A stretch of DNA of 64,000 nt from Odobenus rosmarus divergens (taxonomy: Eukaryota > Chordata > Mammalia > Carnivora > Odobenidae): positions 1,049,399 to 1,113,398 of the forward strand of contig NW_004450566.1 of NCBI RefSeq assembly GCF_000321225.1, given 5' to 3'. Below are positions 1-11,421 of this stretch, piece by piece (the stretch's first letter is position 1; each line of letters begins with the position of its first letter). The notes under the pieces were generated by a model that did no database searches, was not told where the DNA came from, and saw only the letters and a list, made by a program, of their open reading frames with translations. A program made the translations under genes and the position numbers.

Positions 1-204
1 TGTTGATTTGTTTACTGATATCAAAATGGTGAATTTGGGAAAGGGAGTTTCTCAGATGTAAAAAAAATTTGAAACCACTCTTCCAGATAATACCTAAGGC
101 CCTTCCATTTCTAACCTTCTACAGTTCCATTTTTCACTCAAGGACTGCAAGCTCTCCTTTCTCTAAACCATATTTTACAAAATGGAAAATACATAAATAT
201 TTTA

Positions 205-411
205 TTTTATTTATTTTTTTTTTTAAAGATTTTATTTATTTATTTGAGACAGAGAGAATGAGAGAGAGAGCACATGAGAGGGGGGAGGGTCAGAGGGAGA
301 AGCAGACTCTCCGCCGAGCAGGAAGCCCGATGCGGGACTTGATCCAGGGACTCTAGGATCATGACCTGAGCCGAAGGCAGTCGCTTAACCAACTGAGCCA
401 CCCAGGCGCCC
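205..411 (-). mobile_element. tRNA-Lys SINE (Carnivora SINEC type)
   Basis: Full-length reverse copy: T-rich tail at left, ACTGAGCCACCCAGGCGCCC head at right. Perfect duplication TACATAAATATTTTA at 190-204 and 412-426. Confidence 0.95.
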
Positions 412-426
412 TACATAAATATTTTA

Positions 427-922
427 AAGAAATGTGTACTCCATTATAAAGTCAATTCAACATATCGGTTCACTGAGGTACTACTATATGCAGAACACTA
501 CGTTAGGGACTGAGAAGACATCAAAATAAAAAGAATTATGTCACATGGCTCCTGACCTCACCTTGCCTAAGAAAACAACATACAAATTCATTGACTGGAT
601 TTTCTTTTTCCCATTTCAACCCTCTATGTGTCTTCTGTGTTTCCTGTCCATATATCTCTGTCTTTGTATTTGCAAACAAAGGAGAACACTCCCAACATTA
701 ACTTGAAATCTTAAGGATAGCTCCACAGAAGGAATAAAGCATTGCCCTAAGCTGTTAGTAGCTTTGGATTTTTGGATTTTTGGTTCCTCAGGAATTCAAC
801 TACATCTACAATTAAAGTGAAGTTTGATGAAAAAAAAATGTTTTTGATGATCTCACAGTCACAAGAATCTTCTTCAATAAATCCATTTTCTTTTTGCTAA
901 AATACATGTGTAGTTTGTCAAC
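427..922. other. Intergenic, nothing recognised
   Basis: AT-rich DNA without a coding frame or repeat I can name. Confidence 0.6.
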
Positions 923-1100
923 ATGTTTAACGTATGGGTTTGCAGTCAACAGGCTGGGTTCCTCTTCCAGCTCTGCCGTTTTCTATTCCTAAGCATCTAT
1001 TCAGCTTCTAACCGGCGTTTTGTAACCTGTAGAATGGAAATAAGCAGGCCGACCATAAGGAGTGCTGTGCAGAGTGAGCACATCATTAACGTTCATTCTT
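923..1100 (+). mobile_element. MIR-like relic
   Basis: Diverged MIR core: TTCCAGCTCTGCCGTTTTCT is followed by TTTTGTAACCTGTAGAATGG, the usual order in a forward MIR. Confidence 0.5.
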
Positions 1101-1644
1101 TCTTTCATTTCAACACAGTTATCAGACCAAATCCAAGTTGAGGAATTTTAAATTAGTTGCTAAGCTGTGACATGATAAGAAGAGTCTTGGGTTGGATGAA
1201 TATAAACTTTCCCTGAGCCAGAACTTCCACGTTTGGCCTGGTTAACAGTAAAATGAACTATCTGAAGAAGAAAAGGAAAGACTTGGGAACATAATCAAAA
1301 TAAAATTAATTGACATCAGCGGTAGCTGCAATTTGCTGACACTCTTTAGTGAACAACATGGAAACGGACTTGGGGAGGTGATTGCTGGAAGTGTTTGATG
1401 CTGTATGAAGGAATAGTGGTTTTTTTTTTTAATTATTTCACTGTTATTACAAAATGATTGCTATGTCGTGTTTAACCCATACTGTATAATCATCTGATGA
1501 AGATTCATTTCTATCTAATTTTTTGTTATGAGATACAAATGTTGACAACCCCAAGAAATACAAGATGATAATTACCTAGTAATAGGCATTTTTTTCAGAC
1601 CTACTAAATCAAGACCTGATTCAGGGAGTATAAATTTACATTTT
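1101..1644. other. Intergenic, nothing recognised
   Basis: AT-rich DNA with no coding-like ORF and no recognised repeat. Confidence 0.6.
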
Positions 1645-1658
1645 AAAGAAAGACCCCA

Positions 1659-1856
1659 GGGGCACCCGGGTGGCTCAGTCAGTTAAGCATCTGCCTTCAG
1701 CTTGGGTCATGATCCCGGGGCCCTTCCTGGGGTCGAGCCTCATGTTGGGCTCCCTGCTCAGCGGGAAGTCGGCTTCTCCCTCTCCCTCTGTCCCCCCAAG
1801 CCCGCACTTGTGTGCTCTCTCTCTCTCTCAAATAAATAAAATCTTTTAAAAAAAAT
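1659..1856 (+). mobile_element. tRNA-Lys SINE
   Basis: Full-length forward copy, head GGGGCACCCGGGTGGCTCAG, tail AAATAAATAAAATC. Duplication AAAGAARGACCCCA at 1645-1658 and 1857-1870. Confidence 0.95.
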
Positions 1857-1870
1857 AAAGAAGGACCCCA

Positions 1871-3488
1871 TATGACTCTTAAGCACACAACCAGTTTAGA
1901 ACCAGTAGAAATAGGGCTTTTTATTTTAGTAGTTACTGTATGTTGAACCCTTCCAGTCTTAAGGAATACTACAGGGCTGTTAGGGGTGTACTGGTTGTTG
2001 AAAAGATTGCTTTGTTATCAGTGAAAAATATATCACTATGACATTTTGGCTTGAGGTAAAATTACAAGATTGCCTATTGAGAAAGGTGAAACGCTTCCAT
2101 TGACTGACCCAGGAGGTTCAAGGATAACTGGAGTTGCCAAGTAGGTTATGATACATGCCACTTTGGAACTGCTTGAGGCTTGCTGAGTGATTCTTGCCAC
2201 ATGATGGGGTCCTCGGGGACCTGTTAAATTCCCTGAGGACATAGAGGATTGGACACTGTCCCATTAAGTGCAGGAATCTGTAAAGGGATCTTGAAAAACA
2301 CAAATGAAAGCTAGATAGAAGCTTAAATGCTGCTCTCAAATACCAATCCTGTGGTCAGAATTTCCCATCAAATGTCATTTAACAACAACAATAAAATAGA
2401 ATATCCCTAAGTAGAGAAAATTTATTTGTATGGAATAATGTAAAGGAATACCAGATGCTTTAAAAAATTAACACTGATTATTTTGTTATTTATTATCTCT
2501 TTGTATATGATTTTAAAGTCTAAGTTTACAGTGTGGTTTTCCTATATAACCATGTTTTAAACTGCACTATGAGAACTAAATTCAGCTGTAGAAACATGAA
2601 TAAATACTTCAAAAGCTACAGTAGCAAGGCTCACAAGTAAGGAAGGCCCATCCTAATTGTTAGTTACCACAAATCTCAATAGGTAGGTCAGAGACTCCAC
2701 AAGGAGTAATCAGGTCTCTGGGAACATACAAGAACTACCTAAGGGACACCCAGGCAGACAGGAAGCTCCCAAGTAATCAGTTTCCAGAGCCTCAACTACA
2801 TACATACTCTATCTAAACATGATCTGAGAACACCCCTGGGGGTTAGGGGTGATACAGGATCTCCTTTCCACCTTTGCTTTAACTTCACAAAAAAAAAAAA
2901 AAAGCCAACCTCAACTTCTCTCCATGGCTAATCTTACTATAAAGCAATCCCTGGGTTGAGAAAACCTCCATGATGTAAATAAAGAGAAAGGTGAACTATT
3001 TTTGTTGATACTGAGAAAATGAAAGCCTCTAAAGATTGGGTAACAAATCCTTTTTCATTTCAAAATGATTTCCAAATCTTTGCTTTCAATAAAATTAAAG
3101 CAAAATCTAACTACTAGATAATTAAAAATACTTCTAACTGATACATTGCTAGGTGATTTTTGGCATCTAAATGGCAAGGAGTTCAAAGAATTGAGTGACT
3201 TATCAGAACAAAACTCATTACATTCTCCACTAATAACTTACGTGAACAAAGTTTTTTAGCACTCACGTAAAAATAATTCAAAATGGGAATAAAATTGATG
3301 CTGAATCCTGACTCATTCTAATAATAGTCACACACAGATGCATTGCCTGAAAAATAAGACTCGTTCATCTCCTTAATAGATGCATAATGTTAAATAATTT
3401 AGTCATCAAGACTTGTAATATATTTTTGTTGTTTTGATCAATGGTGTACCGATTATGATTATAATGATAGTGCAAACCAGAAGATTTT
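1871..3488. other. Intergenic, nothing recognised
   Basis: No named element. Two overlapping minus-strand ORFs at 2036-2339 lack coding character. One A-homopolymer at 2889-2904. Confidence 0.6.
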
Positions 3489-3504
3489 TAAAATACTTAA
3501 GCCT

Positions 3505-3703
3505 TGGGGTGCCTGGGTGGCTCAGTTGGTTAAGCGACTGCCTTCGGCTCCGGTCATGATCCTGGAGTCCTGGGATCGAGTCCTGCATCGGGCTCCCTGC
3601 TCAGCGAAGAGCCTGCTTCTCCCTCTAACCCTCCCCCCTCTCATGCTCTCTCTCTCTCTCTCATTCTCACTCTCTCAAATAAATAAATAAATCTTAAAAA
3701 AAT
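3505..3703 (+). mobile_element. tRNA-Lys SINE
   Basis: Full-length forward copy with duplication AAAATACTTAAGCCTT at 3489-3504 and 3704-3719. The intact duplication suggests a relatively young insertion. Confidence 0.95.
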
Positions 3704-3719
3704 AAAATACTTAAGCCTT

Positions 3720-4948
3720 ATGGTCAGGAAATTAAATTTTCATTTATATTTCCATTTATATGCATATTTTCATTTCAGGAAATCATGGTAGGGTAAAGCT
3801 TTTCATTCATAAAATGTATTATATTAGGTTAAAAATCTGGGGAGGAAGTTAAGTGGTAAGGAAGGAGAAATTTCCAACTATTTAAAAAGAACATGTTCAT
3901 CTTTTTAGTATAAATATGATAGGTATCAAATCTTTATGACATTCATATTCCACTGGACATATTTTAAAATGTAATATAAGAATTTTAAATATCAATATTT
4001 ACAACATGCCAAAATTTACATCATTTGTAACCATTAAAACTCAGTATTTTATAGATGTTTAAAATTTAGGTATAGATTTAAAATTTTAATTGTTAAAAGA
4101 TATATATTGTTTCAAAATTATTTTATGGGACACAGCAGCAAAATAGTTAAAGCCTCCTGGTAGGCCAGTAGTAATCTGCAGCTGTCTGCAGATGTCTGGA
4201 TCTACAAATATACACATGTCTAGATTGGTAAATGGGTTGCCACAACTGCAGAAGTTAAGGTCCCAGTCCAGCCAGAGGCTTAGACTGAGTAAGTCGGAGG
4301 TAGACCAATTCCTGAGATGGATCAGGCAGCCCCTGGGAATTTTCCAATGCCAGGAATCCTAGAATTACAATTTAAGAAACACACTTTGATCTAGGCTTCC
4401 TTTCTTTTTAGTTTTGAGAAACATGGTGGCTAGATGTGTACATTTATCAATATGTATGTTAGTAACAGTTACTGCCTTGCAATTTGAATTCTTAAATTTG
4501 TGGGACAAAGTTACCCACTGTATTACTTCCTCACTGCTGTCCATTTATTTCCTCCCGAAGTCCATCCATGACCACAGCATGAAGCCACCTAAGAAGTTAT
4601 AAAAACTGCTGAGGTCCCTCTCCCGCCCTCCACCTGAACAGTCATTCATTCATTTATTCCTTCATTCATGGCCTCAGGTGGGGCCTGAGAACCTGAAGAA
4701 GAATCAGACAAGATCCTTGTCCTCAAGGAGTGATCAGTCAAGGGATTGATTCAGCCATGTGAACCAATCATTTTAATACATTGGGTAAACATCAGAACAG
4801 AGTAAAGAATGAAAGCCTTTGGGAAACAAGTAATAAGCAGCAAACTCTGCCTTCAAGAGTTGGACAGGTTTCTAAGAGGAAGTTAGAGATCTAAGTTTGA
4901 GCCTAAAACAGCAACATGGGAGGAGAATTGAGCAAATCACTAGCCATA
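3720..4948. other. Intergenic, nothing recognised
   Basis: Very AT-rich to about 4120, then mixed composition. Contains a short imperfect ATTC tetranucleotide run at 4639-4669. No gene seen. Confidence 0.6.
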
Positions 4949-5049
4949 ACACACACACACACACACACACACGCACATGCATGCACACACATGCATACAC
5001 GTGTCCACACACACATGCATGTGCACCCGTACATGCATGCACACACACA
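4949..5049. repeat. Compound (CA)n / CATG-rich microsatellite
   Basis: A pure (AC)n run is followed by an interrupted alternation of ACAC, GCATGC and GTGT units, alternating purine-pyrimidine throughout. ORFs here on both strands are repeat artefacts. Confidence 0.95.
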
Positions 5050-5149
5050 AACCTATTTGCACTGCAATTCTTACACCAACTATCTGGAATATGTGCAGAG
5101 TTCATAGGTTAAGGGCATAGCTTCCCACAGAACAGCCCTCACTTCAGAC

Positions 5150-5638
5150 ATTAGTCACAAGTTTGGGGATTCCCCCATCACCCACACTTCTGACCAGCTG
5201 GCTACAAATTCAGGGGTTCCCACGACACTGTCAGGTTTGATAATGTACTAAAGAAACTCATGGGGGGCACCTGGGTGGCTCAGTCAGTTAAGCATCTGCC
5301 TTCAGCTCAGGTCATGGTCCCAGGGTCCTGGGATCGAGCCCTGCATTTTAATACTGAGGTATCATTGAACCATCTAAAGTGACATCAGTCAATCTGCAGC
5401 CCACTTCCTTCCTCAGAGGTCAGGCTGATATCATGTGGCTCTAAACCCCAAGTCTCTAATGACACGGTTGTTTTTTCTGGTGTGAAGTCCCTTATCTCAT
5501 TAGCATAAACTCAGGTGTGGTCCAAGGGGTTCACTATGAATACTGAACAGTCCTAGTTACTCAAGAAATTCCATGGATTTAGAGGTTATCGCTCAGGAAC
5601 CAGGGACAAAAACTGGCCAAATTCCTTATTATATGACA
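5150..5638 (-). mobile_element. MLT1-like MaLR LTR, antisense, with a SINE fragment inside
   Basis: Read in reverse it starts TGTCATATAATAAGGAAT and contains the complement of AGCATAAACTCAGGTGTGG, ACTCAAGAAATTCCATGG and AGGAACCAGGGACAAA, words typical of MLT1 LTRs. The far end (GGGTTCCCACGACACTGTCA) is also MLT1-like. A truncated SINE splits it at 5264-5346. Confidence 0.55.
5264..5346 (+). mobile_element. SINE fragment lacking its 3' part
   Basis: Contains only the tRNA-related head, from GGGGCACCTGGGTGG through GGGATCGAGCCCTGCAT. The CT stretch and A-rich tail are missing, which is the reverse of the usual 5' truncation, so a later deletion is likely. Lies in the MLT1-like LTR. Confidence 0.9.
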
Positions 5639-6574
5639 TTATTCTTAAAACGCTTCCATTACCTTCAGGATATATATCAACATGGTCTAGATGGCCCTGG
5701 TCATTTTCCAGGTTCCTTCATCAGTCTTACATTCCCCGTCACTCCCTGCCCAAAAGAAACACTGGGCATAACAAAACTCCAGTAAAAACTTGGGGTGTAG
5801 AGGAGATGGTGAGCTTTCTGGTCAGCAATACGTATCAGTATGCCATGATAGTGAAATGTCCTGCGGACACAGATGCGTTCACGTTAGAACCCTCTCAAAC
5901 CTTTCCCGGGCGTTTCTTCCTTTGGTTGTTCTTCCTGGTTTTCATCCTTTACAATAAAACTGTAATTTTAAGTACAGTGCTTTTCCTGAGTTCCACGAGT
6001 TATTGTAGCATATTATCAAACCTGAGAGTGTCTTGGGAAGCACTGCATTTGTAGCCTAACACAGTACCTTGCATATAATACTTGCTCAATTAATAATCGC
6101 TGCCTGAAAGAAAGAATGGAATCAATAAATGAGTAAAGGCTGCTCGTAAGTGTTCTTTAAGAATTCTTTCCAATCATGAAAACTCCCTAATCTGCACCAT
6201 CTGTCTCAAAACTTTTGACTTTGACTTATTGACCCCAACAGGGTACCTGACACATCACTTCCAAGCTCCTAAAGCCATCTCTCTTCAGTTATCAGTCCCA
6301 AATTACACTCTTCCCTATCCTCCAGAGGGCGAGGCTATCCCTGACCTTGGACACGTCAACTGCTTTATTTTCAATGTTCCTTCCCTTTCCTCAATGAATC
6401 AGGGTCCACTGCACAGTCTGTAACATAATACAAAATTTAAGTCTGCCACATATTATAGTGTAAAGGTCTATAGATAATAGTTCTGATTTAGCAGCAAGGG
6501 ACAAATATGTAAAGATTTCACTGAAGTTTCTCCTAAGACCCTTAATGATGTCAATTTATAATCTCCATTTTTCT
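5639..6574. other. Intergenic, possible old LTR-internal or L2 relics
   Basis: The part after the MLT1-like LTR may be internal MaLR sequence or unique DNA. The stretch near 6055-6135 (AATACTTGCTCAATTAATAA) resembles an L2/MIR end. No intact coding frame. Confidence 0.4.
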
Positions 6575-6614
6575 CAATCCTGGTTGCATACTGGAATTAT
6601 ATGGGGTGGCTTTT
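6575..6614 (+). mobile_element. Possible hAT (MER5-like) left part split by L1
   Basis: CTCAATCCTGGTTGCATACTGG and the following GGGGTGGCTTTTT resemble the start of a MER5-type element that resumes at 6847. Confidence 0.45.
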
Positions 6615-6846
6615 TATTTTTTAAATTGAGATATAATTGACATACAACATCGGATTAGATTAGGGGCATAACATAATGGTTTGATGCATGTATGTATTGT
6701 GAAATGATCACCACCATTAGTTTAGTTAACATCCATCACCACATATAATTACAATTTTTTTTCTTGTGATGAACACTTTTAAGATCTACTCTTTTAGCCA
6801 CTGTCAGACACACAAAACAGTATTGTTAACTATAATCACCTCACTG
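6615..6846 (-). mobile_element. L1 3'-end fragment, antisense (L1MA-like)
   Basis: Starts T-rich and continues AATTGAGATATAATTGACAT, ATGATCACCACCATTAG, TTAACATCCATCACCAC and AAGATCTACTCTTTTAG to ATTGTTAACTATAATCACC, the antisense 3' UTR of older L1s. Flanks GGTGGCTTTTTA (left) and TGGTGCTTTTA (right) look like a degenerate target duplication inside a hAT-like element. Confidence 0.75.
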
Positions 6847-6985
6847 GTGCTTTTAAAACATACTGATACTCAGTTAAAGCAGACTCTCTGTCTGATGGGG
6901 CCCAAGCATGGGGCTATTTTTAAAGGTCCCAAGAGATTATGATGTGCAGTCAGCTGTGACCCACTGGGGTAGCTGCAGCATCCAT
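6847..6985 (+). mobile_element. Possible hAT (MER5-like) right part
   Basis: Resumes after the L1 fragment with TTTTAAAACATACTGATACTC, then GGGGCCCAAGCATGGGGCTA and AAGGTCCCAAGAGATTATGA. The order matches that of the element at 9484/15640, but it is diverged. Confidence 0.45.
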
Positions 6986-8080
6986 CTGAGTCATAACTGG
7001 TTACATACATTTGCTCCCACCAAGAGCACATGTCCTATCTCCTAATTTCCTAATTGCTTAACCCTGGTAAATATGCAAATATATTATCTGAGAAAGGGAC
7101 AGTAACTGTGCAGAAAGCCCTTGGGTTGCTGCCCTACTTCATAAAAATCCCCTTCTCTGAGGGCACCACTGATGCTCTGTCTGTACATTCTAACCCTGTG
7201 CTCCTGGCCATATATGAGAAATGGACACCTCAACCAAGTTATTCCAACAATCTCTTTTTAAAATTTGAAGTTTGGAACAAAGTTAGAGCTGATTGACAGT
7301 AAGCTAGTAATGCTATTTGTAGCTTTTGATTTCCTTGGTGTTAATACATTGTGGCCAATTTCAAGCTACTAATATACTATCATTTGGTTTGCAAAACTCC
7401 TGAAAATATAACAACTGGTTCTCCCAAGCCCCTTTGAGCCAGCTCCAACACACCCATGAAGCTGAGTCATCTTGACGTCAGCCCCTCAGATAACAGTTCA
7501 CTTCCTGCCCTGTTCCCCGAATTTCCCAGGGCTAAGTGAGGCAACTCAAATTCTCAGAGACATGCATCTCATTCATTTTCCTTCCAGTAAATACTTTTTT
7601 TTTCCTTTGTGGCTTAAGCTATTCACAACCAGTTTTTCCTACAACCCTAAAATAATGGGGTCACTCTTCCGCGCGTTACCATTTTAGTTTGGGTAAGTTC
7701 ATCAGCTGTTCAGAGAGAAGTAGGTAACAGGGCGGAAGAGTTCCAGTGAAGGAAAGCTGAGTGAGCAAGGACTGGTGGCGTGCGGCCTCCACGCGTGCTT
7801 GTCGGGAGACAAGGACAGAGAAGGTCACAGGGGGAGTAGAGGACAGGGGAGTGCTCAAAACAGACCTTATTTTCAGAATTCTCTGCCCGGCATGGCTTCT
7901 GACGCTCTCTACCTCCTTTGGAAAGAATTTGTCAAATGTCTTAAAAGGGCTATTGATCCAAACGCTATGGAAGCTAGGGTTGTTTATTTACAAGTACTCA
8001 TCTTCTGTAGAAGAAGGCAAGATACTACAGCTTTGAGGAGTAGGGAAGAGAGACAGAGAAAAGAGAGAGAACATATGGGG
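6986..8080. other. Intergenic, partly GC-richer, no gene recognised
   Basis: Between 7440 and 8040 composition rises and isolated CpGs appear (TTCCGCGCGTTACC, GGCGTGCGGCCTCCACGCG). The AP-1/CRE pair lies at its left end. Overlapping ORFs at 7761-8164 in different frames match nothing I know. A regulatory region is possible, not shown. Confidence 0.4.
7463..7480. promoter_or_regulatory. Adjacent AP-1 and CRE consensus sites
   Basis: TGAGTCA (7463-7469) and the palindrome TGACGTCA (7473-7480) are separated by three bases. Both match consensus exactly. No function can be claimed from the sequence alone. Confidence 0.3.
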
Positions 8081-8284
8081 TGTGGGCACCTGTGGGGGCT
8101 CAGTCGGTTACGTGTCCTACTCTTGTTTCCAGCTCAGGTTATGATCTCAGGCTTCCGAGTGTGAGCCCTGCGTCTGGCTCCGTACTCAGCACAGAGTCAG
8201 CTTGTCCCTCTGTTCCTCCCCCTGCTCACTCTCTCTTTCTTTCTCTCTCTCTGTCTCTAAAATAAATAAATAAAATCTTTTTGA
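8081..8284 (+). mobile_element. tRNA-Lys SINE, diverged
   Basis: Forward copy with a degraded head (GGGCACCTGTGGGGGCTCAG), CT-rich stretch and AAATAAATAAATAAAATC tail. An older copy than most here. Confidence 0.9.
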
Positions 8285-9312
8285 AAAATGGGGTAAAGAC
8301 AATTATGTCTGAGTCTCTTCCCAAATACACAGGGGTGCTAAAGCATTCTATTCCTCAAAGTTTACAAACTTGTCTACAGAATGGCATATATATTGAATAC
8401 GACTATGTTACTAGGAAAAAAACGAAGTTCTAGTGCCAATAATGTATAATAGTTAAACTGGGAATAGAAAAATCAATAAAAATAAGGATGTCAGTGTAAA
8501 GCAACACTAATTATAGTCATTTATTCAAGCTCCTCACCATTCAGGCTTCATTATGTTGCAAATTATTAATTATATGCACATCAGGAAATATAGTACCTAT
8601 AAACTTTGTTCTTTTATTTGACTAATTTATCCTTATAATACTTATAATACTTAACCTACATACTTTAGGCTGATGTGGCAGGTTTGTTTATTCAAATTTT
8701 TAAAAATTATCAGAAACTTTGCTCATATTCTGACATTCTCTGTGTGACCCTGGGGTATTCACTTGGTCCTTCCAGTCTTCCCTTTCCTCAAATGAAAATG
8801 ACAATTAAATTAGATCATGCCTAAGATCCACTGTAGCTCTAATAGTCATGAATCTAAATATATTTGGACATGCACAATTTCATGTATGTGCAGAGAGTAA
8901 GAAATTATGTAAATACATGATTTAAAATCTGATTTCTTCATTTAGGGGGGAGGACAATTATTCTAATTTTCTGAATATTGAGAATGAAAGGAGTGGAGGT
9001 TCCCAATGGAGCTATTCTATAAAAGATAAAATAAAATCTGATTTTTTTTTCTTTGAAGACCACGTATTTTAAAATGTTCTTGGTAATAAAAGCCTAGCAA
9101 ACAATCAGGGCATAATTTAACTCCTGGAAGAATCCACTCTTGATACATATGAGATAATAAAACAGAAAGGTAATAGAACGGTCACAGACATGCTTATGGA
9201 GATGTTTATATCAGCATTCTAACTCAGTCATAAAAACCAGAAAGCAAGGAAGATCTCCAGGAACTCCAAAGAGTTCCAAAGCTACCCGGTAATTATACTA
9301 TGCTTTCCTGGT
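8285..9312. other. Intergenic, nothing recognised
   Basis: AT-rich DNA without a gene or an element I can identify. Confidence 0.6.
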
Positions 9313-9451
9313 CCAGTGGTTCTTAACTATGGGTGTTTGTCAATTGGGAAATGTGACACATACAAAGGCCTAGGATCTGTCCTACTTCAGTAGCCTGGCC
9401 CTCTGTATTGCTTTATTTGGTTTTGACACATACCAAAGGTTGAGAACACCG
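9313..9451 (+). mobile_element. Short hAT-like element
   Basis: Starts CAGTGGTTCTTAAC and ends GGTTGAGAACACC, an inverted terminal pair of hAT type 139 bp apart. The interior is not recognised. Confidence 0.5.
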
Positions 9452-9483
9452 CCCTGATCTATTTGCTCTTCCCCTCTCCTTGA

Positions 9484-9548
9484 CCAGTGGTTCTCAAACT
9501 TTTCTGCACATTAGAATGACCTGAGGGACTTTAAAAAATCCTGACACC
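9484..9548 (+). mobile_element. hAT-Charlie (MER5-like) element, left half
   Basis: It begins with CAGTGGTTCTCAAAC, the hAT-Charlie terminal repeat, and runs to the L1 target site. It continues at 15640 on the far side of the L1. Exact subfamily uncertain. Confidence 0.7.
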
Positions 9549-11222
9549 TAGTCTTGGGGAAGGTGGCGGAGTGGGAGGGTCCTACACTTGCCTCATCCCA
9601 CAAATGCACCTAGATAACACTCACATCAGTGTATAAAATCCAAAAATGACCCAAAGACTGGCAGAACAGATTTTCCAAAATCAAATGTAGAGAAGAGGTC
9701 ATATCAAAGAGGGTAGGAAGGGCAGAGACACAGTTGAGAGTCAAAGTGAGCCGCAAGACTGTCCACAGGAGGGAGGGATGCCAAGGGCTTAGAGAGGTGA
9801 GAGGACCAGACCCCACACCAGGCCCATAAGGTACAGAGGACCCTACTGAGAAGATGAATCCCCATCACAGCTGGCTTTGAAAACCAGAGGGTCCTAACTT
9901 TGCAAGTTCTTAAAATCAGTGGGGCTTAACACATGAAATTTTAAAAATCAGCAGGCTTGGATCTGGGAACCTAAAGGGCAATAGGAAACTGCCCTTAAAG
10001 AGTGAGCATAACAAAGAGCCGTGCTGAGTTATAGCATAGAAGTAGCAGTTTGGAAAACACCTGGGGAAGGAGATTTATTTACTAATCTCAAAGTGTATGC
10101 TGCAGAGGCAAGGATTTTTGAGAGACTTCCCCAAGAACAAAAGAGCTGGCAAGAGCTATTTTCCTCCCCTGCCTGCCAGCCTACATACATGGAAACCAGC
10201 GCAGCATGAACACTTTCCACCTCCTTGTTACTAGAACTACCCCGCCCCCTGCATTCTCCTGTGGAAACACCCTCTCCATCCCAGCCTCGGCAGATGTTCT
10301 CCTGGGTAGCTCAAGTCGCCATCTCACATCGAACCTGTGCAGACCTTGCTGGCACTGCGCACCCAGCCAGCCACTGTGTTCTCCTGTGGACCTACCCCTC
10401 TAACAAACCGTTGGCAGGAATCCTTCCAAAGAAGTGTCACAAGCCTGGCACTGTGCAAGCAGCACCAACAAGGGCCAGCGCCACTCCAAAGTGACTCCCT
10501 GAGGAGAGGGGAAGATAACCACACACACCAGTCAGACAGTGACCCAAGCAGTAGGCTGGGGGCTGACATCTGGTCTAACTGCTGGGACCTGCCCACCAAC
10601 AAAAGCTTCTCAGGGAACAACACAGACAAAGTGGTCAGCAGTTTGGTGCTACTGCAGTTTTGGCAAATGCCTGGTCTGACTCAACTCAAGCCCTAGGCAG
10701 CCCCAGACTGTCCCACTAACAACACAGGGACCAAACAGTGCTCACAATAGGCAAAGAGAGCCATTGCAGACAACCAGACTGAAGGCAAATGCGACTCAGT
10801 CACAACAGTAGGGCACACGCAATACACATTGGAGACACCCCTGATGTGCCAGGTTCTGGTGAACAGGGGACATTGTACTGCAGGGCACTACAAGACCTCT
10901 TCTTCATAAGACCACTACTTTCAAAAGCGGGAGACAAGCTGACTTTCTTAACATGTAGAAACAGACACAGAGAGTTAGACAAAATGAGGAGACAGAGGAA
11001 TTGTCCCAAAGAACAAGACAAAAATCACGGCAAAAGAGCTAAATGAAGCAGAGATAAGAAATATGTTCTATAGAGAATATAAATTAATGATTATAAAGAT
11101 ACTCACTAGACTTGAGAAAAGAGTGGCAGACCTCAGTAAGACCCTTAACAAAGAGACAGAAAACATAAAAAACAATCAGAGATGAAGAACTCAATAACTG
11201 AAATTAAAAATGCACTACAGCA

Positions 11223-11421
11223 GGGGCCCCCTGGGTGGCTCCGTCAGTTAAGTGTCTGCCTTTGGCTCAGGTCATGATCTCAGGGTCCTGGGATCAAGCC
11301 CCATGTCAGGCTCCCCGCTCAGTAAGGAGTCTGCTTCTCCTTCTCTCTCTGCCCCTACCCCCTGCTTGTACTCTTTCTCTCCCTCTTTCTCTCAAATAAA
11401 TATATAGAATCTTTTAAAAAA
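11223..11421 (+). mobile_element. tRNA-Lys SINE inside the L1
   Basis: Forward copy in the ORF1 relic with duplication AAAAATRCACTACAGCA on both sides. It therefore postdates the L1. Confidence 0.95.

Noticed and set aside
4872..5112. ORFs rich in Cys/Val/His/Thr on both strands
   Set aside because: They are translations of the CA/CATG microsatellite.
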